Assembly: GCA_035551935.1 (NCBI GenBank)
Contig: DASZMJ010000603.1
Span: 1-38,495, forward strand
DNA: 38,495 nt
Reading direction: 5' to 3'
Source: DASZMJ01 sp035551935
Lineage (GTDB): Bacteria; Planctomycetota; Planctomycetia; Isosphaerales; Isosphaeraceae
The notes under the pieces are model-generated. The model saw nothing but the letters and a program-made list of their open reading frames with translations. It was not told the DNA's origin and made no database searches. A program made the translations under genes and the position numbers. Shown here one piece after another: positions 31,778-38,495 of this stretch; the stretch's first letter is position 1; the number at the start of each line of letters is the position of its first letter.

Positions 31778-34180
31778 ATGACTCGATGCTCCCGCAACCC
31801 CATGCGTCCTGCCGCAATCTTTTCCGTCCTCCTCCTCTCCCAGCTTACCCAGGCCCGCGCCGCCGACCCGCCGCGCCTCCTCGGATTCGCCCCCGACGCC
31901 CGCGCCGCCGAGCTCGACGCCGAGGCCCGCGCCCTGGCCGTGCCGACCCCCGAAAAGGCCCGGTCCTGGCTCCGGACCCTCACCGAAGAGCCCCACGTCG
32001 CCGGCACCCCGGCCGACCGCAAGACCGCCGAGTTCGTCCGCGACAAGCTCAAGTCGTGGGGCTGGGACGCCCAGATCGCCGAGTATGAGGTGCTGCTGAA
32101 TTACCCCGTCAAGGCCTTCGTGCATCTGGACCTGACCCGTCCCAAGGCCAAATCGCTCAGCATCATCGAGGACCCCCACCCCGCCGACAAGGACTCGGCC
32201 AGCCCCGACGCCTTCCCCGCCTTCAACGGCTATGGCATCTCCGGCGACGTGACCGGCCAGGTCGTCTATGCCAACTATGGCCGGCCCGAGGACTTCAAGG
32301 CCCTCGAAGACATGGGCGTCTCGGTCGAAGGGAAGATCGTCCTCGTCCGCTACGGCGGCCTCTTCCGCGGCCTGAAGGTGTATAACGCCCAGAAGCGCAA
32401 GGCGATCGGCATTTTGATCTACTCCGACCCCGCCGACGACGGCTTCGCCCGCGGCGACACCTACCCCCACGGCCCTTTCCGCCCCCCCTCGGCCCTCCAG
32501 CGCGGCAGCATCCAGTTCCTCTCCCACGGCCCCGGCGACCCCTCGACGCCGGAGGGGCCGTCGATCAAAGGGTGCAAGCGGCTGCCGTGGAATCCAACCC
32601 ACGGCTTTGCGGTGGACAGGCTGACCGAGGATCAGATTCAACCCACAATGAATTCGATCCAATTCGGGATGTTCCGCAATCCGAGGCTGAAAGTCTCCGA
32701 GGGGACACTGGACCGGTCTGCCTGGGAGAAGGAGTCCGGCCTCAGGCGGGACGAGTACTTCGCCACCATCCCCGCCCTTCCCATCAGCTATTCCGCCGCG
32801 CGACCGATCCTGGAGGCCCTCGGCGGGCCGAACGTGCCGAACGGCTGGCAGGGGGGCTTGCCCCTCGCCTACCACGTCGGGCCAGGGCCTGCCGAGGTCC
32901 ATTTCACGATCCAGATGGACTATGACGTCCGGCCGATCTGGAACGTGATGGCCACCCTCAAGGGCGAGGTCGAGCCCGACCGCTGGGTCATGATCGGCAA
33001 CCACCGCGATGCCTGGGTCTATGGCGCCGTCGACCCGGGCAGCGGGACGGCGTCGACGCTGGAGGCGTGCCGGGCGCTGGGCGAGGCGGTCAAGCACGGG
33101 TGGAAGCCGAGGCGGACGTTGATGTATTGCTCCTGGGACGCCGAGGAATACGGCCTCGTCGGCTCGACGGAATGGGCCGAGCACCATGCGAAGGAGGTCG
33201 ACGAGAAGGCCGTCCTCATGCTGAATGTCGACGTCGCCGTCTCGGGTCCGAACCCGTCGCTCGGGATCGACGGCGTGCCGTCGCTCCGCGACCTCGTCCT
33301 CGACGCCGCCGGCGCCGTCCATGACCCGCGCTCCGGCCGGAGCCTCCGCGACGCCTGGGTCGCCCGCCAGCGCTCGCAGTGGGCCGGCAGCGCGCCGATC
33401 GACCTCGACGACCACCCCTGGCACGACGCCGACGCCAAACCGAACGGCAAGAAGGCCCCCTTCTCGCCCCAGCTCGGCCCGCTCGGCTCGGGCTCGGATT
33501 ACACGGCGTTCCTCGACCGTTTCGGCGTGCCCTGCCTGGACGCCGGCTTCCACGGCGGCTACGGCGTGTATCATTCCATTTATGACGACTTCTTCTGGAT
33601 GGAGAAGTTCGGTGACCCCGAGTTCATCACCCACGCCACGGCCGCGAAGCTGTACACCGTCATCGCCATGCGAGCCGCCGGGGCGGAGGTCGTGCCGTTG
33701 ACGTTCGTCCCCTACGGCGAGGCGTTGCGCGACTATGTCGACGACCTCCGCCGCACGGTCGAGCGCAAGGCGCGGGCCGCGTCCTCCGGCAAGCCGCCGA
33801 TCGAGTTCGAGGGCCTGACGAAGCTCATCGCCTCGATCCGCCGCTTCCAGGACCGAGCCGCCGCCGTCGACGCCGCGACCGCCGCCCTGGCCAGGAAGGA
33901 TGGCGTCGCTTCCTCCAAGCTCTCGAAGGTCAACGACGCCCTCTCCCGCGTCGAGCGCGCCTTCCTCCACCCCGCCGGCCTGCCCGCCCGGCCCTTCTTC
34001 CGCCACACGATCTACGCCCCCGGCCTCACCACCGGCTACGCGAGCTGGCCCCTGCCCGGCGTCCGCCAGGCCATCCTCGACGACGACCCCAAGCTCCTCG
34101 CCGAGCAGCTCCCCCGCCTCGTCGAGCGCATCGACGCGGCCAGCGAGGCGCTGCGGGCGGCGAAGGAGGCGGCGGAATGA
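31778..34180 (+). CDS. M28-family zinc aminopeptidase, glutamate carboxypeptidase II-like
   Basis: An 800-aa exported peptidase. The ATG at 31778 has GGAAAGG upstream; the ATG eight codons later (MRPAAIFSVLLLSQLTQARA) begins the hydrophobic signal core and is an alternative. Domain order matches human PSMA-type enzymes: N-terminal part, a protease-associated insert (YANYGRPEDFKALEDMGV, VEGKIVLVRYGG), the M28 core, and a helical TFR-dimer-like C-terminal domain (from about 650). All five zinc ligands are readable with family spacing: H409 (GNHRDAW), D419 (VDPGSG), E457 (DAEEYG; E456 the general base), D485 (LNVDVAVSG) and H599 (VYHSIYDD). It probably trims peptides outside the cytoplasm. Its stop is 8 bp before family E hairpin 3. 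Confidence 0.9.
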   Translation: MTRCSRNPMRPAAIFSVLLLSQLTQARAADPPRLLGFAPDARAAELDAEARALAVPTPEKARSWLRTLTEEPHVAGTPADRKTAEFVRDKLKSWGWDAQIAEYEVLLNYPVKAFVHLDLTRPKAKSLSIIEDPHPADKDSASPDAFPAFNGYGISGDVTGQVVYANYGRPEDFKALEDMGVSVEGKIVLVRYGGLFRGLKVYNAQKRKAIGILIYSDPADDGFARGDTYPHGPFRPPSALQRGSIQFLSHGPGDPSTPEGPSIKGCKRLPWNPTHGFAVDRLTEDQIQPTMNSIQFGMFRNPRLKVSEGTLDRSAWEKESGLRRDEYFATIPALPISYSAARPILEALGGPNVPNGWQGGLPLAYHVGPGPAEVHFTIQMDYDVRPIWNVMATLKGEVEPDRWVMIGNHRDAWVYGAVDPGSGTASTLEACRALGEAVKHGWKPRRTLMYCSWDAEEYGLVGSTEWAEHHAKEVDEKAVLMLNVDVAVSGPNPSLGIDGVPSLRDLVLDAAGAVHDPRSGRSLRDAWVARQRSQWAGSAPIDLDDHPWHDADAKPNGKKAPFSPQLGPLGSGSDYTAFLDRFGVPCLDAGFHGGYGVYHSIYDDFFWMEKFGDPEFITHATAAKLYTVIAMRAAGAEVVPLTFVPYGEALRDYVDDLRRTVERKARAASSGKPPIEFEGLTKLIASIRRFQDRAAAVDAATAALARKDGVASSKLSKVNDALSRVERAFLHPAGLPARPFFRHTIYAPGLTTGYASWPLPGVRQAILDDDPKLLAEQLPRLVERIDAASEALRAAKEAAE

Positions 34181-34188
34181 AGAGGGGG

Positions 34189-34277
34189 GAATCTATCCGC
34201 AGATGACGCAGATGAAAGAAGAAAATTCATGGAAGTTTTGTTTTCTTCTTTCATCTGCGTCATCTGCGGATAGATTC
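34189..34277. repeat. Family E hairpin 3, between convergent genes
   Basis: The 37-bp arms at 34189-34225 and 34241-34277 are exact complements with a 15-nt loop. It fills the gap between the M28 peptidase stop and the gcvH stop. It shares the core CCGCAGATGACGCAGATG with copies 1 and 2, with different outer (GAATCTAT) and inner (AAAGAAGAAAA) arm segments. Confidence 0.8.
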
Positions 34278-34292
34278 TCTTCCGCCATCCCG

Positions 34293-34682
34293 TCAATGCG
34301 GCGACTCGGCCACCTTCTTCTGGTACGCGTCGTGGCCCAGCAGCGCGCCCAGGTCGGTGGCCGCGTCGTTCATGCGGACCTTGATGAGCCAGCCCTTGTC
34401 ATACGGGTCGGAGGCGAGGATGTGGATGTCGGCGGCGACGGCGTCGTTGACGGCGACGACCTCGCCGCCGACGGGGGCGTAGAGGTCGCTGACGGCCTTG
34501 ACGCTCTCGATCTCGCCGAAGCTCTTGCCGCGCGCGAGCCTGGTGCCGACCTTCGGCAGCTCGATCAGGATCAGGTCCGTCAACTGCTCGACGGCGAACG
34601 CCGAGATGCCGACGGTCGCCACGTCGCCGTCGACCGCGACCCATTCATGAGTCGGCAGGAACTTGAGCGTCTTCGGGTCCAT
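34293..34682 (-). CDS. gcvH: Glycine cleavage system H protein
   Basis: A 129-aa lipoyl carrier of the glycine cleavage complex. It shuttles the aminomethyl group from the P protein to the T protein. The ATG at 34682 gives the family start (LKFLPTHEWVAVDGD). The lipoylated lysine is K62 in IESVKAVSDLYAPVGGEV. The length and the C-terminal region (MNDAATDLGALLGHDAY) are normal. It follows gcvT by 13 bp on the same strand, so the order is gcvT-gcvH. No gcvP is in the window. Confidence 0.95.
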   Translation of the reverse strand: MDPKTLKFLPTHEWVAVDGDVATVGISAFAVEQLTDLILIELPKVGTRLARGKSFGEIESVKAVSDLYAPVGGEVVAVNDAVAADIHILASDPYDKGWLIKVRMNDAATDLGALLGHDAYQKKVAESPH

Positions 34683-34695
34683 CGGCGGCGGGTCC

Positions 34696-35817
34696 TCAGG
34701 AGGACGGGGTCGTTGTCGAGGGATGGGGACGGCGGTAGAAGGGGAGCGGCACGACCTCGGCCGGCTCGTCGTGGCCGCGGACGTCGACGGTCAGGGCCGT
34801 GCCGACGGCGCCCACGGCGGGCTCGACGAGGGCCATCGCCAGGCTCTTGCCGAGCGTCGGGCTGGAGGTGCCGGAGGTCACGGTGCCGACGGCCTGGCCG
34901 TCGCGGAGGACCGGGCAACCCTGCCGCGCCGGCCGCTTGCCGGCGAGCTCCAGGCCGACGCGGGTCCGGCCGGGGTCGGCCTGGAAGCGGCGGAGGGCGT
35001 CGCGGCCGACGAACTCGCCCTTGCCGAGCTTGACCGCCCAGCCCAGGCCGGCCGCATACGGATTGACGGTCTCGTCCATCTCGTGCCCGAACAGGGGCAT
35101 CCCCGCCTCGAACCGCAAGGTGTCGCGCGCCCCCAGGCCGCACGGGGCGATCCCGAAGGGGCGGCCGGCGTCGAGGAGGGCGTCCCAGACCTCGACCCCC
35201 CTGGCGGCGGCGACCATCAGCTCGAAGCCGTCCTCGCCGGTGTAGCCGGTCCGGCTGACCACGGCGTCGATCGCGCCGAGGAGGCGGCCCTGGGTCGCGT
35301 GGTAGTAGGGGATGGGTCCGAGCGGGGAGCCGAACAGGGGCTGCAACGTCTCGATCGCCCGCGGCCCCTGCACGGCGATCATGGCCGTGGCCGTCGTCCG
35401 GTCGGCCATCTCGGCGCCGGCCTGGGGCTGATGCCCCTCCAGTTGGGCGAGGACGGCCGCGCGGTTGGAGGCGTTGCAGACCATGGCATAGCTGAAGGGG
35501 AGGCGATAGACGAGCACGTCGTCGATCAGGCCGCCGGCCTCGTTGGCCATCAGGCTGTACTGGACCTGCCCCTCGGCCAGCCGGGCGACGTGGTTGGTCG
35601 TCACCGTTTCGAGCCAGGGGAGGGCCTCCGGGCCCTGGAAGGTGAGGCGTCCCATGTGGCTGATGTCGAAGAGGCCGACCCGCTCGCGGACGGCCCTGTG
35701 TTCCTCGACGATCGTGGAGTACTGGACGGGCATCGACCAGCCGCCGAACTCGACCATCCGGCCGCCGTGGGCGGCGTGCCAGTCGTGGAGCGGGGTCCGG
35801 AGCGGGTCGTCGGCCAT
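34696..35817 (-). CDS. gcvT: Glycine cleavage system aminomethyltransferase (T protein)
   Basis: A 373-aa tetrahydrofolate-dependent enzyme that releases ammonia and forms methylene-THF from the H-protein-bound intermediate. The ATG at 35817 follows GAGGAGG. Family features: LHDWHAAHGGRMVEFGGWSM near the start, HRAVRERVGLFDISHMG (about 40-56), NEAGGLIDDVLVYR around the folate site, SRTGYTGEDGFEL, and LGARDTLRFEAGMPLFGHE. The C-terminal barrel (GTVTSGTSSPTLGKSLAMA) is complete. A sigma-70-like promoter is visible 35 bp upstream. The long upstream extension of the frame is antisense to the CbiA-like gene and not real. Confidence 0.94.
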   Translation of the reverse strand: MADDPLRTPLHDWHAAHGGRMVEFGGWSMPVQYSTIVEEHRAVRERVGLFDISHMGRLTFQGPEALPWLETVTTNHVARLAEGQVQYSLMANEAGGLIDDVLVYRLPFSYAMVCNASNRAAVLAQLEGHQPQAGAEMADRTTATAMIAVQGPRAIETLQPLFGSPLGPIPYYHATQGRLLGAIDAVVSRTGYTGEDGFELMVAAARGVEVWDALLDAGRPFGIAPCGLGARDTLRFEAGMPLFGHEMDETVNPYAAGLGWAVKLGKGEFVGRDALRRFQADPGRTRVGLELAGKRPARQGCPVLRDGQAVGTVTSGTSSPTLGKSLAMALVEPAVGAVGTALTVDVRGHDEPAEVVPLPFYRRPHPSTTTPSS

Positions 35818-35851
35818 CGGTCCTCCTCGTCGCGGCCCATCGGGCCGGCCG

Positions 35852-35881
35852 ATTCTAGCCCAGATCCCCGCCGGCCGACAA
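35852..35881 (-). promoter_or_regulatory. Sigma-70-like promoter of gcvT-gcvH
   Basis: On the minus strand the -35 TTGTCG (35881-35876) and -10 TAGAAT (35857-35852) are separated by 18 bp. The -10 lies 34 bp before the gcvT start codon. The two boxes match the housekeeping consensus at four and five of six positions. No glycine riboswitch is recognisable in the short leader. Confidence 0.5.
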
Positions 35882-36054
35882 CCACCCGGCGGGCCTGCTG
35901 CCCTTGACCGTGCGCGGGTCGGCCCTATCATTGAGCAAGGGTAGGAACCTCGTTGAACAAACGGGCCGGGGGCATCGTTCGACGAACCCGCAAGTCCTCC
36001 GTCGCGAAGAGGCGCGGACGCCCGATCACACATGTCGCGGGCCGATTGGAACCC

Positions 36055-37443
36055 ATGATCCGACTGCCCAGGTTGGCACTGGCGACCCCCGCCGCCGGCC
36101 CCGAGCCGGCGCCGGCGAGCCTCGCGTTGCTGGCGGCCCTGGCCGGGCGACGCTGGCGGGTGCAGCACTACCGGTCGTGGGCCTGCCCGATGCGGACCGC
36201 GGCGACCGTCGCGGCGACGGGCCTGCCGGGGCGGCACCTCGACCCCTGGCTGATGCCGCCGGACGTCCTGCGGACCCTCTTCGCCCGCAGCGCCGGCCGG
36301 GCCGACTTGGCGGTCGTCGAGGGGACGCTCGACGAGCCCCGGCCCGTCGTCCTGCTCGACCGCCACCACCAGGACCGGCCCGGTGAACTGGGGGCGATCG
36401 CCGAGGCGCTCGACCTGCCCCGCGTCGCGCTGGTCGCCTGCCCGGCGATGGCCGGCCTGCACCTGCCGGCCTTGCCGAAGGACGTCGAGGGGATCGTCCT
36501 GGACGGCATCGAGCGGGCCGAGGAGTTCGACACGATCAAGCGGGTCGTCGAGCTCGTGACCCGACGCCCCGTGCTCGGCGCCGTCGAGGCCCTGCCCGCC
36601 GCCCGCGCCGCCCTCCGCGACCTGCCCCGCGACCGGCCCCCGCCGCGCGAGCTGCTGACGACCCTGGCCGCCAGCTTCCTGCGGTTCGCCGACCTGCCGG
36701 CCCTCTGGGCGCTGGCCGAGGCCCGCCCGTTCGCCGACGTCGAGGCCCCCCCCCGCCCGCGCGGGCCGAGGCGGTTCCGCGTCGCCTATGCCCAGGACGA
36801 GGCCTTCGGCGGGTACTTCCCCGACACCCTCGAGACCCTCGAGGCCCTCGGCGCCGAGCTCGTCGAGTTCTCCCCGTTGCGCGACGGCGAGCTGCCCGGG
36901 GCCGTCGACCTCGTCATCATCGGCTGCGGCTACCCCGACCGCATCGCCGACGCGTTGGCGCGCAACGTTTGCATGATTTCCGAACTGCGCAAGCATGTCT
37001 GCGAAGGGAACCGCATCTACGCCGAGGGGGGCGGGACGGCGTACCTCGGCCGGCAGATGATCATCGAAGGCCGGGCGATCCGGGGCGCGGGGATCTTGCC
37101 GTTCGAGGCCGAGCTGCGGGTCGACCCGACCGGGCCGACGCCGGTCGACCGCACGCTCAACCGCGCGAGCTGGATCGGCCCCCGGGGCACGTCCGTCCGC
37201 GGCTACCGGACCGGCCGCTGGCGGCTCCGACCGGCCCCCGAGCCCGGCGACGGCTCGGCCATCTCCGGCCCCTTGACCAGCCAGGGCGACGTCTACTTCC
37301 GCCACCACGCCGTCGGCAGCCTCGTCCACCTCCACCTCGCCGCCTTGCCCCAGGTCGTCGCCGCCTTCGCCGGCCCCCACCACGCCTCGCTCAACCTCCC
37401 CAGCGCCTCCGGCGTCTTCGGCGCCATCCAGGGCGACGGCTGA
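36055..37443 (+). CDS. CbiA/CobB-like (cobyrinate a,c-diamide synthase) protein, probable pseudoenzyme
   Basis: A 462-aa protein; the ATG at 36055 (MIRLPRLALATPAAGP) is preferred over an upstream TTG. The overall length and order match cobyrinic acid a,c-diamide synthase (about 460 aa). LDPWLM (62-67) and LFARSAGRADLAVVEG match the N-terminal domain. YFPDTLETLEALGAELVEFSPL, IIGCGYPDRIADALARN and the later VHLHL (H425, H427) match the amidotransferase half. Two key elements are missing. The N-terminus has no GK[ST] P-loop (ATPAAGPEPAPAS instead), and the nucleophile cysteine of YAECGG is glycine (YAEGGG, Gly325, codon GGG). It should not amidate cobyrinate by the usual route. No other corrin-synthesis genes are near. 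It could be a regulator, scaffold or metal-chelate binder. Confidence 0.8.
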   Translation: MIRLPRLALATPAAGPEPAPASLALLAALAGRRWRVQHYRSWACPMRTAATVAATGLPGRHLDPWLMPPDVLRTLFARSAGRADLAVVEGTLDEPRPVVLLDRHHQDRPGELGAIAEALDLPRVALVACPAMAGLHLPALPKDVEGIVLDGIERAEEFDTIKRVVELVTRRPVLGAVEALPAARAALRDLPRDRPPPRELLTTLAASFLRFADLPALWALAEARPFADVEAPPRPRGPRRFRVAYAQDEAFGGYFPDTLETLEALGAELVEFSPLRDGELPGAVDLVIIGCGYPDRIADALARNVCMISELRKHVCEGNRIYAEGGGTAYLGRQMIIEGRAIRGAGILPFEAELRVDPTGPTPVDRTLNRASWIGPRGTSVRGYRTGRWRLRPAPEPGDGSAISGPLTSQGDVYFRHHAVGSLVHLHLAALPQVVAAFAGPHHASLNLPSASGVFGAIQGDG

Positions 37444-37508
37444 ACCCCGCGGTGTCCCGGGGCCGTTTGCTCTGAGAATGGCCTTCGGATCGATCCTGGG
37501 TTGTGGGT

Positions 37509-37573
37509 GGGTGGCACGCCCTGCAAGGGCGTGGTCCCCGGGCCCAGCCACGCCCTTGCAGGGCGTGCCACCC
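37509..37573. terminator. Family G hairpin between convergent genes
   Basis: The 26-bp arms at 37509-37534 and 37548-37573 are exact complements (GGGTGGCACGCCCTGCAAGG and on) with a 13-nt loop, followed by GTTTTC on the plus strand. It lies between the CbiA-like stop and the YfhO-like stop and may end both transcripts. Confidence 0.65.
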
Positions 37574-37674
37574 GTTTTCATGGGGTCGGGTGAGGCCAGG
37601 AATGGACTCATGAGGGTGTTCGCGGGACGATCGGCGACCCGGGAACTTCGAGAAATAGGACTGAGCTTTGAAAT

Positions 37675-38495
37675 CTACGGGATTCGCGGCCGCGGCCTGG
37701 GCTTCATCGCCTCGATGCCCGAGCCCCAGGTGAAGCGGTGGACGCTGTTGTGCCAACGCTGCCGGTCGGCCGGGTCGGCGGCCGGGGCCGGGACGAAGGC
37801 CGAGGCGACCACGAACACCAACGCCCCGCCGAGGACGTACCACGGCCAGTGCCGCGGCCAGCCGGCGTCGCCGTGCTCGGGGCCGAGTTGCACCAGCCGT
37901 CGCGGCCAGGCGATCAGGAGGGCCGACAGGGCCAGCCCGACCGCCGAGACGATCGCCCCGAGCCGGAACCCGGCCGGGCAATAGGTGAAAACCACTCGAT
38001 GAGATCCCGCCGGCAGGAAGACGGCGCGGAAGGTGATGTACGCCGGCCGGACCGGGGCGGGCTTGCCGTCGACCGTCGCCGACCAGCCGGGGTCGAACGA
38101 GTCGGCCAGCACGAGATAGGAGGCCGTCTCCGACTCGGTCGCGACCTCGACCCGCTCGGGCAGGTCGACCACGACCTTCGCCGTGCCCGCGACCTTCGAG
38201 CCCTTCGGGAGCGGCCGGTCCGGGTCCTCGACGATGACGTGATCGCGGACCTTCGGCCCGATCCGCAGCAACACGGCCTGCGCGTCGTTCTCGTCGCGGG
38301 CGTACTCGGGCAGGCCGACGAGCCGGGCGCGGGGCAGGACGGTGGGGTTGCGATAGAGGTAGGACTGGCCGACCTTCCCCAGGAATTCGAGCCCCAGCTC
38401 CGCACCGGCGCCGCGCGGGGGCGAGAGGTAGTAGGAGAGCCCCCGCAGGTCGGCCAGGGCGGCCCCGGCCGCCCGGAGGTTCTCGCCGTTGGAGT
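37675..38495 (-). CDS. YfhO-like membrane protein, C-terminal part (5' end outside window)
   Basis: The last 273 or so codons of a larger gene that enters from the right edge; the frame is open to the final base, so the GTG near 38274 is internal. The visible part begins SNGENLRAAGAALADLRGLS. It includes the family's soluble beta domain (VATESETASYLVLADSFDPG, WSATVDGKPAPVRPAYITFR, AVFLPAGSHRVVF) and two membrane helices (LGAIVSAVGLALSALLIAW and WPWYVLGGALVFVVASAFV), then a short tail. YfhO-type proteins are multi-pass membrane proteins related to glycosyltransferases that decorate cell-wall polymers. The N-terminal helices are not in this window. Confidence 0.82.
   Translation of the reverse strand, partial: SNGENLRAAGAALADLRGLSYYLSPPRGAGAELGLEFLGKVGQSYLYRNPTVLPRARLVGLPEYARDENDAQAVLLRIGPKVRDHVIVEDPDRPLPKGSKVAGTAKVVVDLPERVEVATESETASYLVLADSFDPGWSATVDGKPAPVRPAYITFRAVFLPAGSHRVVFTYCPAGFRLGAIVSAVGLALSALLIAWPRRLVQLGPEHGDAGWPRHWPWYVLGGALVFVVASAFVPAPAADPADRQRWHNSVHRFTWGSGIEAMKPRPRPRIP

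Noticed and set aside
35818..36054. Glycine riboswitch ahead of gcvT
   Set aside because: The leader between the -10 box and the start codon is only about 34 bp, too short for a glycine aptamer, and no aptamer core is visible.

Overview
The window is GC-rich bacterial chromosome, about 70% GC by eye. Its gene content points to a planctomycete, most likely of the Isosphaeraceae/Gemmatales type. The evidence is a DUF1080 sugar hydrolase, a Gfo/Idh/MocA oxidoreductase with a twin-arginine leader, a small membrane protein with the planctomycete RFRLRTML signature, a sigma factor overlapping a giant VWA protein, a BBP2-type porin, an FkbM methyltransferase, and many long intergenic hairpins. The taxon is inferred from gene families; no rRNA is present. 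No tRNA, rRNA, CRISPR array, prophage or plasmid origin was found. Layout: 1-1.3 kb holds an unrecognised protein (-). 2.1-10.7 kb is mainly transport: porin, ammonium transporter, a metallophosphoesterase (-), an NhaD-like antiporter, a DUF1080 protein and an APC amino-acid permease. 10.8-12.9 kb holds cstA (-). 13.0-13.7 kb is a striking non-coding tract with eleven exact copies of GGTTCGTT, several of them phased at about 31.5 bp. 14.0-15.5 kb is a Gfo/Idh gene whose Tat leader and enzyme body are in different frames, separated by a 123-bp AT-rich imperfect palindrome. 15.5-16.9 kb is a repeat-rich block around a REP-associated tyrosine transposase (RAYT), flanked by REP-like hairpins and degenerate copies of the 3' end of the neighbouring lactate permease gene. 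16.9-20.0 kb holds lactate permease and a mannonate-dehydratase-like enolase (both -). 20.3-24.4 kb holds mnmE, an FkbM methyltransferase, a DUF2934 protein (-) and a response-regulator/PP2C phosphatase. 24.8-27.2 kb holds a BtuF-like protein, a tiny membrane protein and an SGNH-like protein. 27.3-31.6 kb holds the VWA protein with its sigma factor and an unknown protein (all -). 31.8-34.2 kb is an M28 peptidase. 34.3-35.8 kb is gcvT-gcvH (-) with a recognisable promoter. 36.1-37.4 kb is a CbiA-like protein lacking both the P-loop and the amidotransferase cysteine. A 5'-truncated YfhO-like membrane protein (-) closes the window. How the genes fit together: the housekeeping parts are glycine cleavage, MnmE tRNA modification and several nutrient transporters (ammonium, lactate, peptide/pyruvate, amino acids). 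DUF1080, Gfo/Idh and the ManD-like enzyme suggest sugar or sugar-acid catabolism. Most convergent gene pairs are separated by a long perfect hairpin (positions 10704-10775, 27181-27283, 34189-34277, 37509-37573), so these repeats probably act as bidirectional terminators or accumulate there. The best candidates for new biology are the phased GGTTCGTT tract, the hairpin families whose arms differ between copies but match exactly within each copy, the RAYT block with duplicated gene tails, and the CbiA-like pseudoenzyme.
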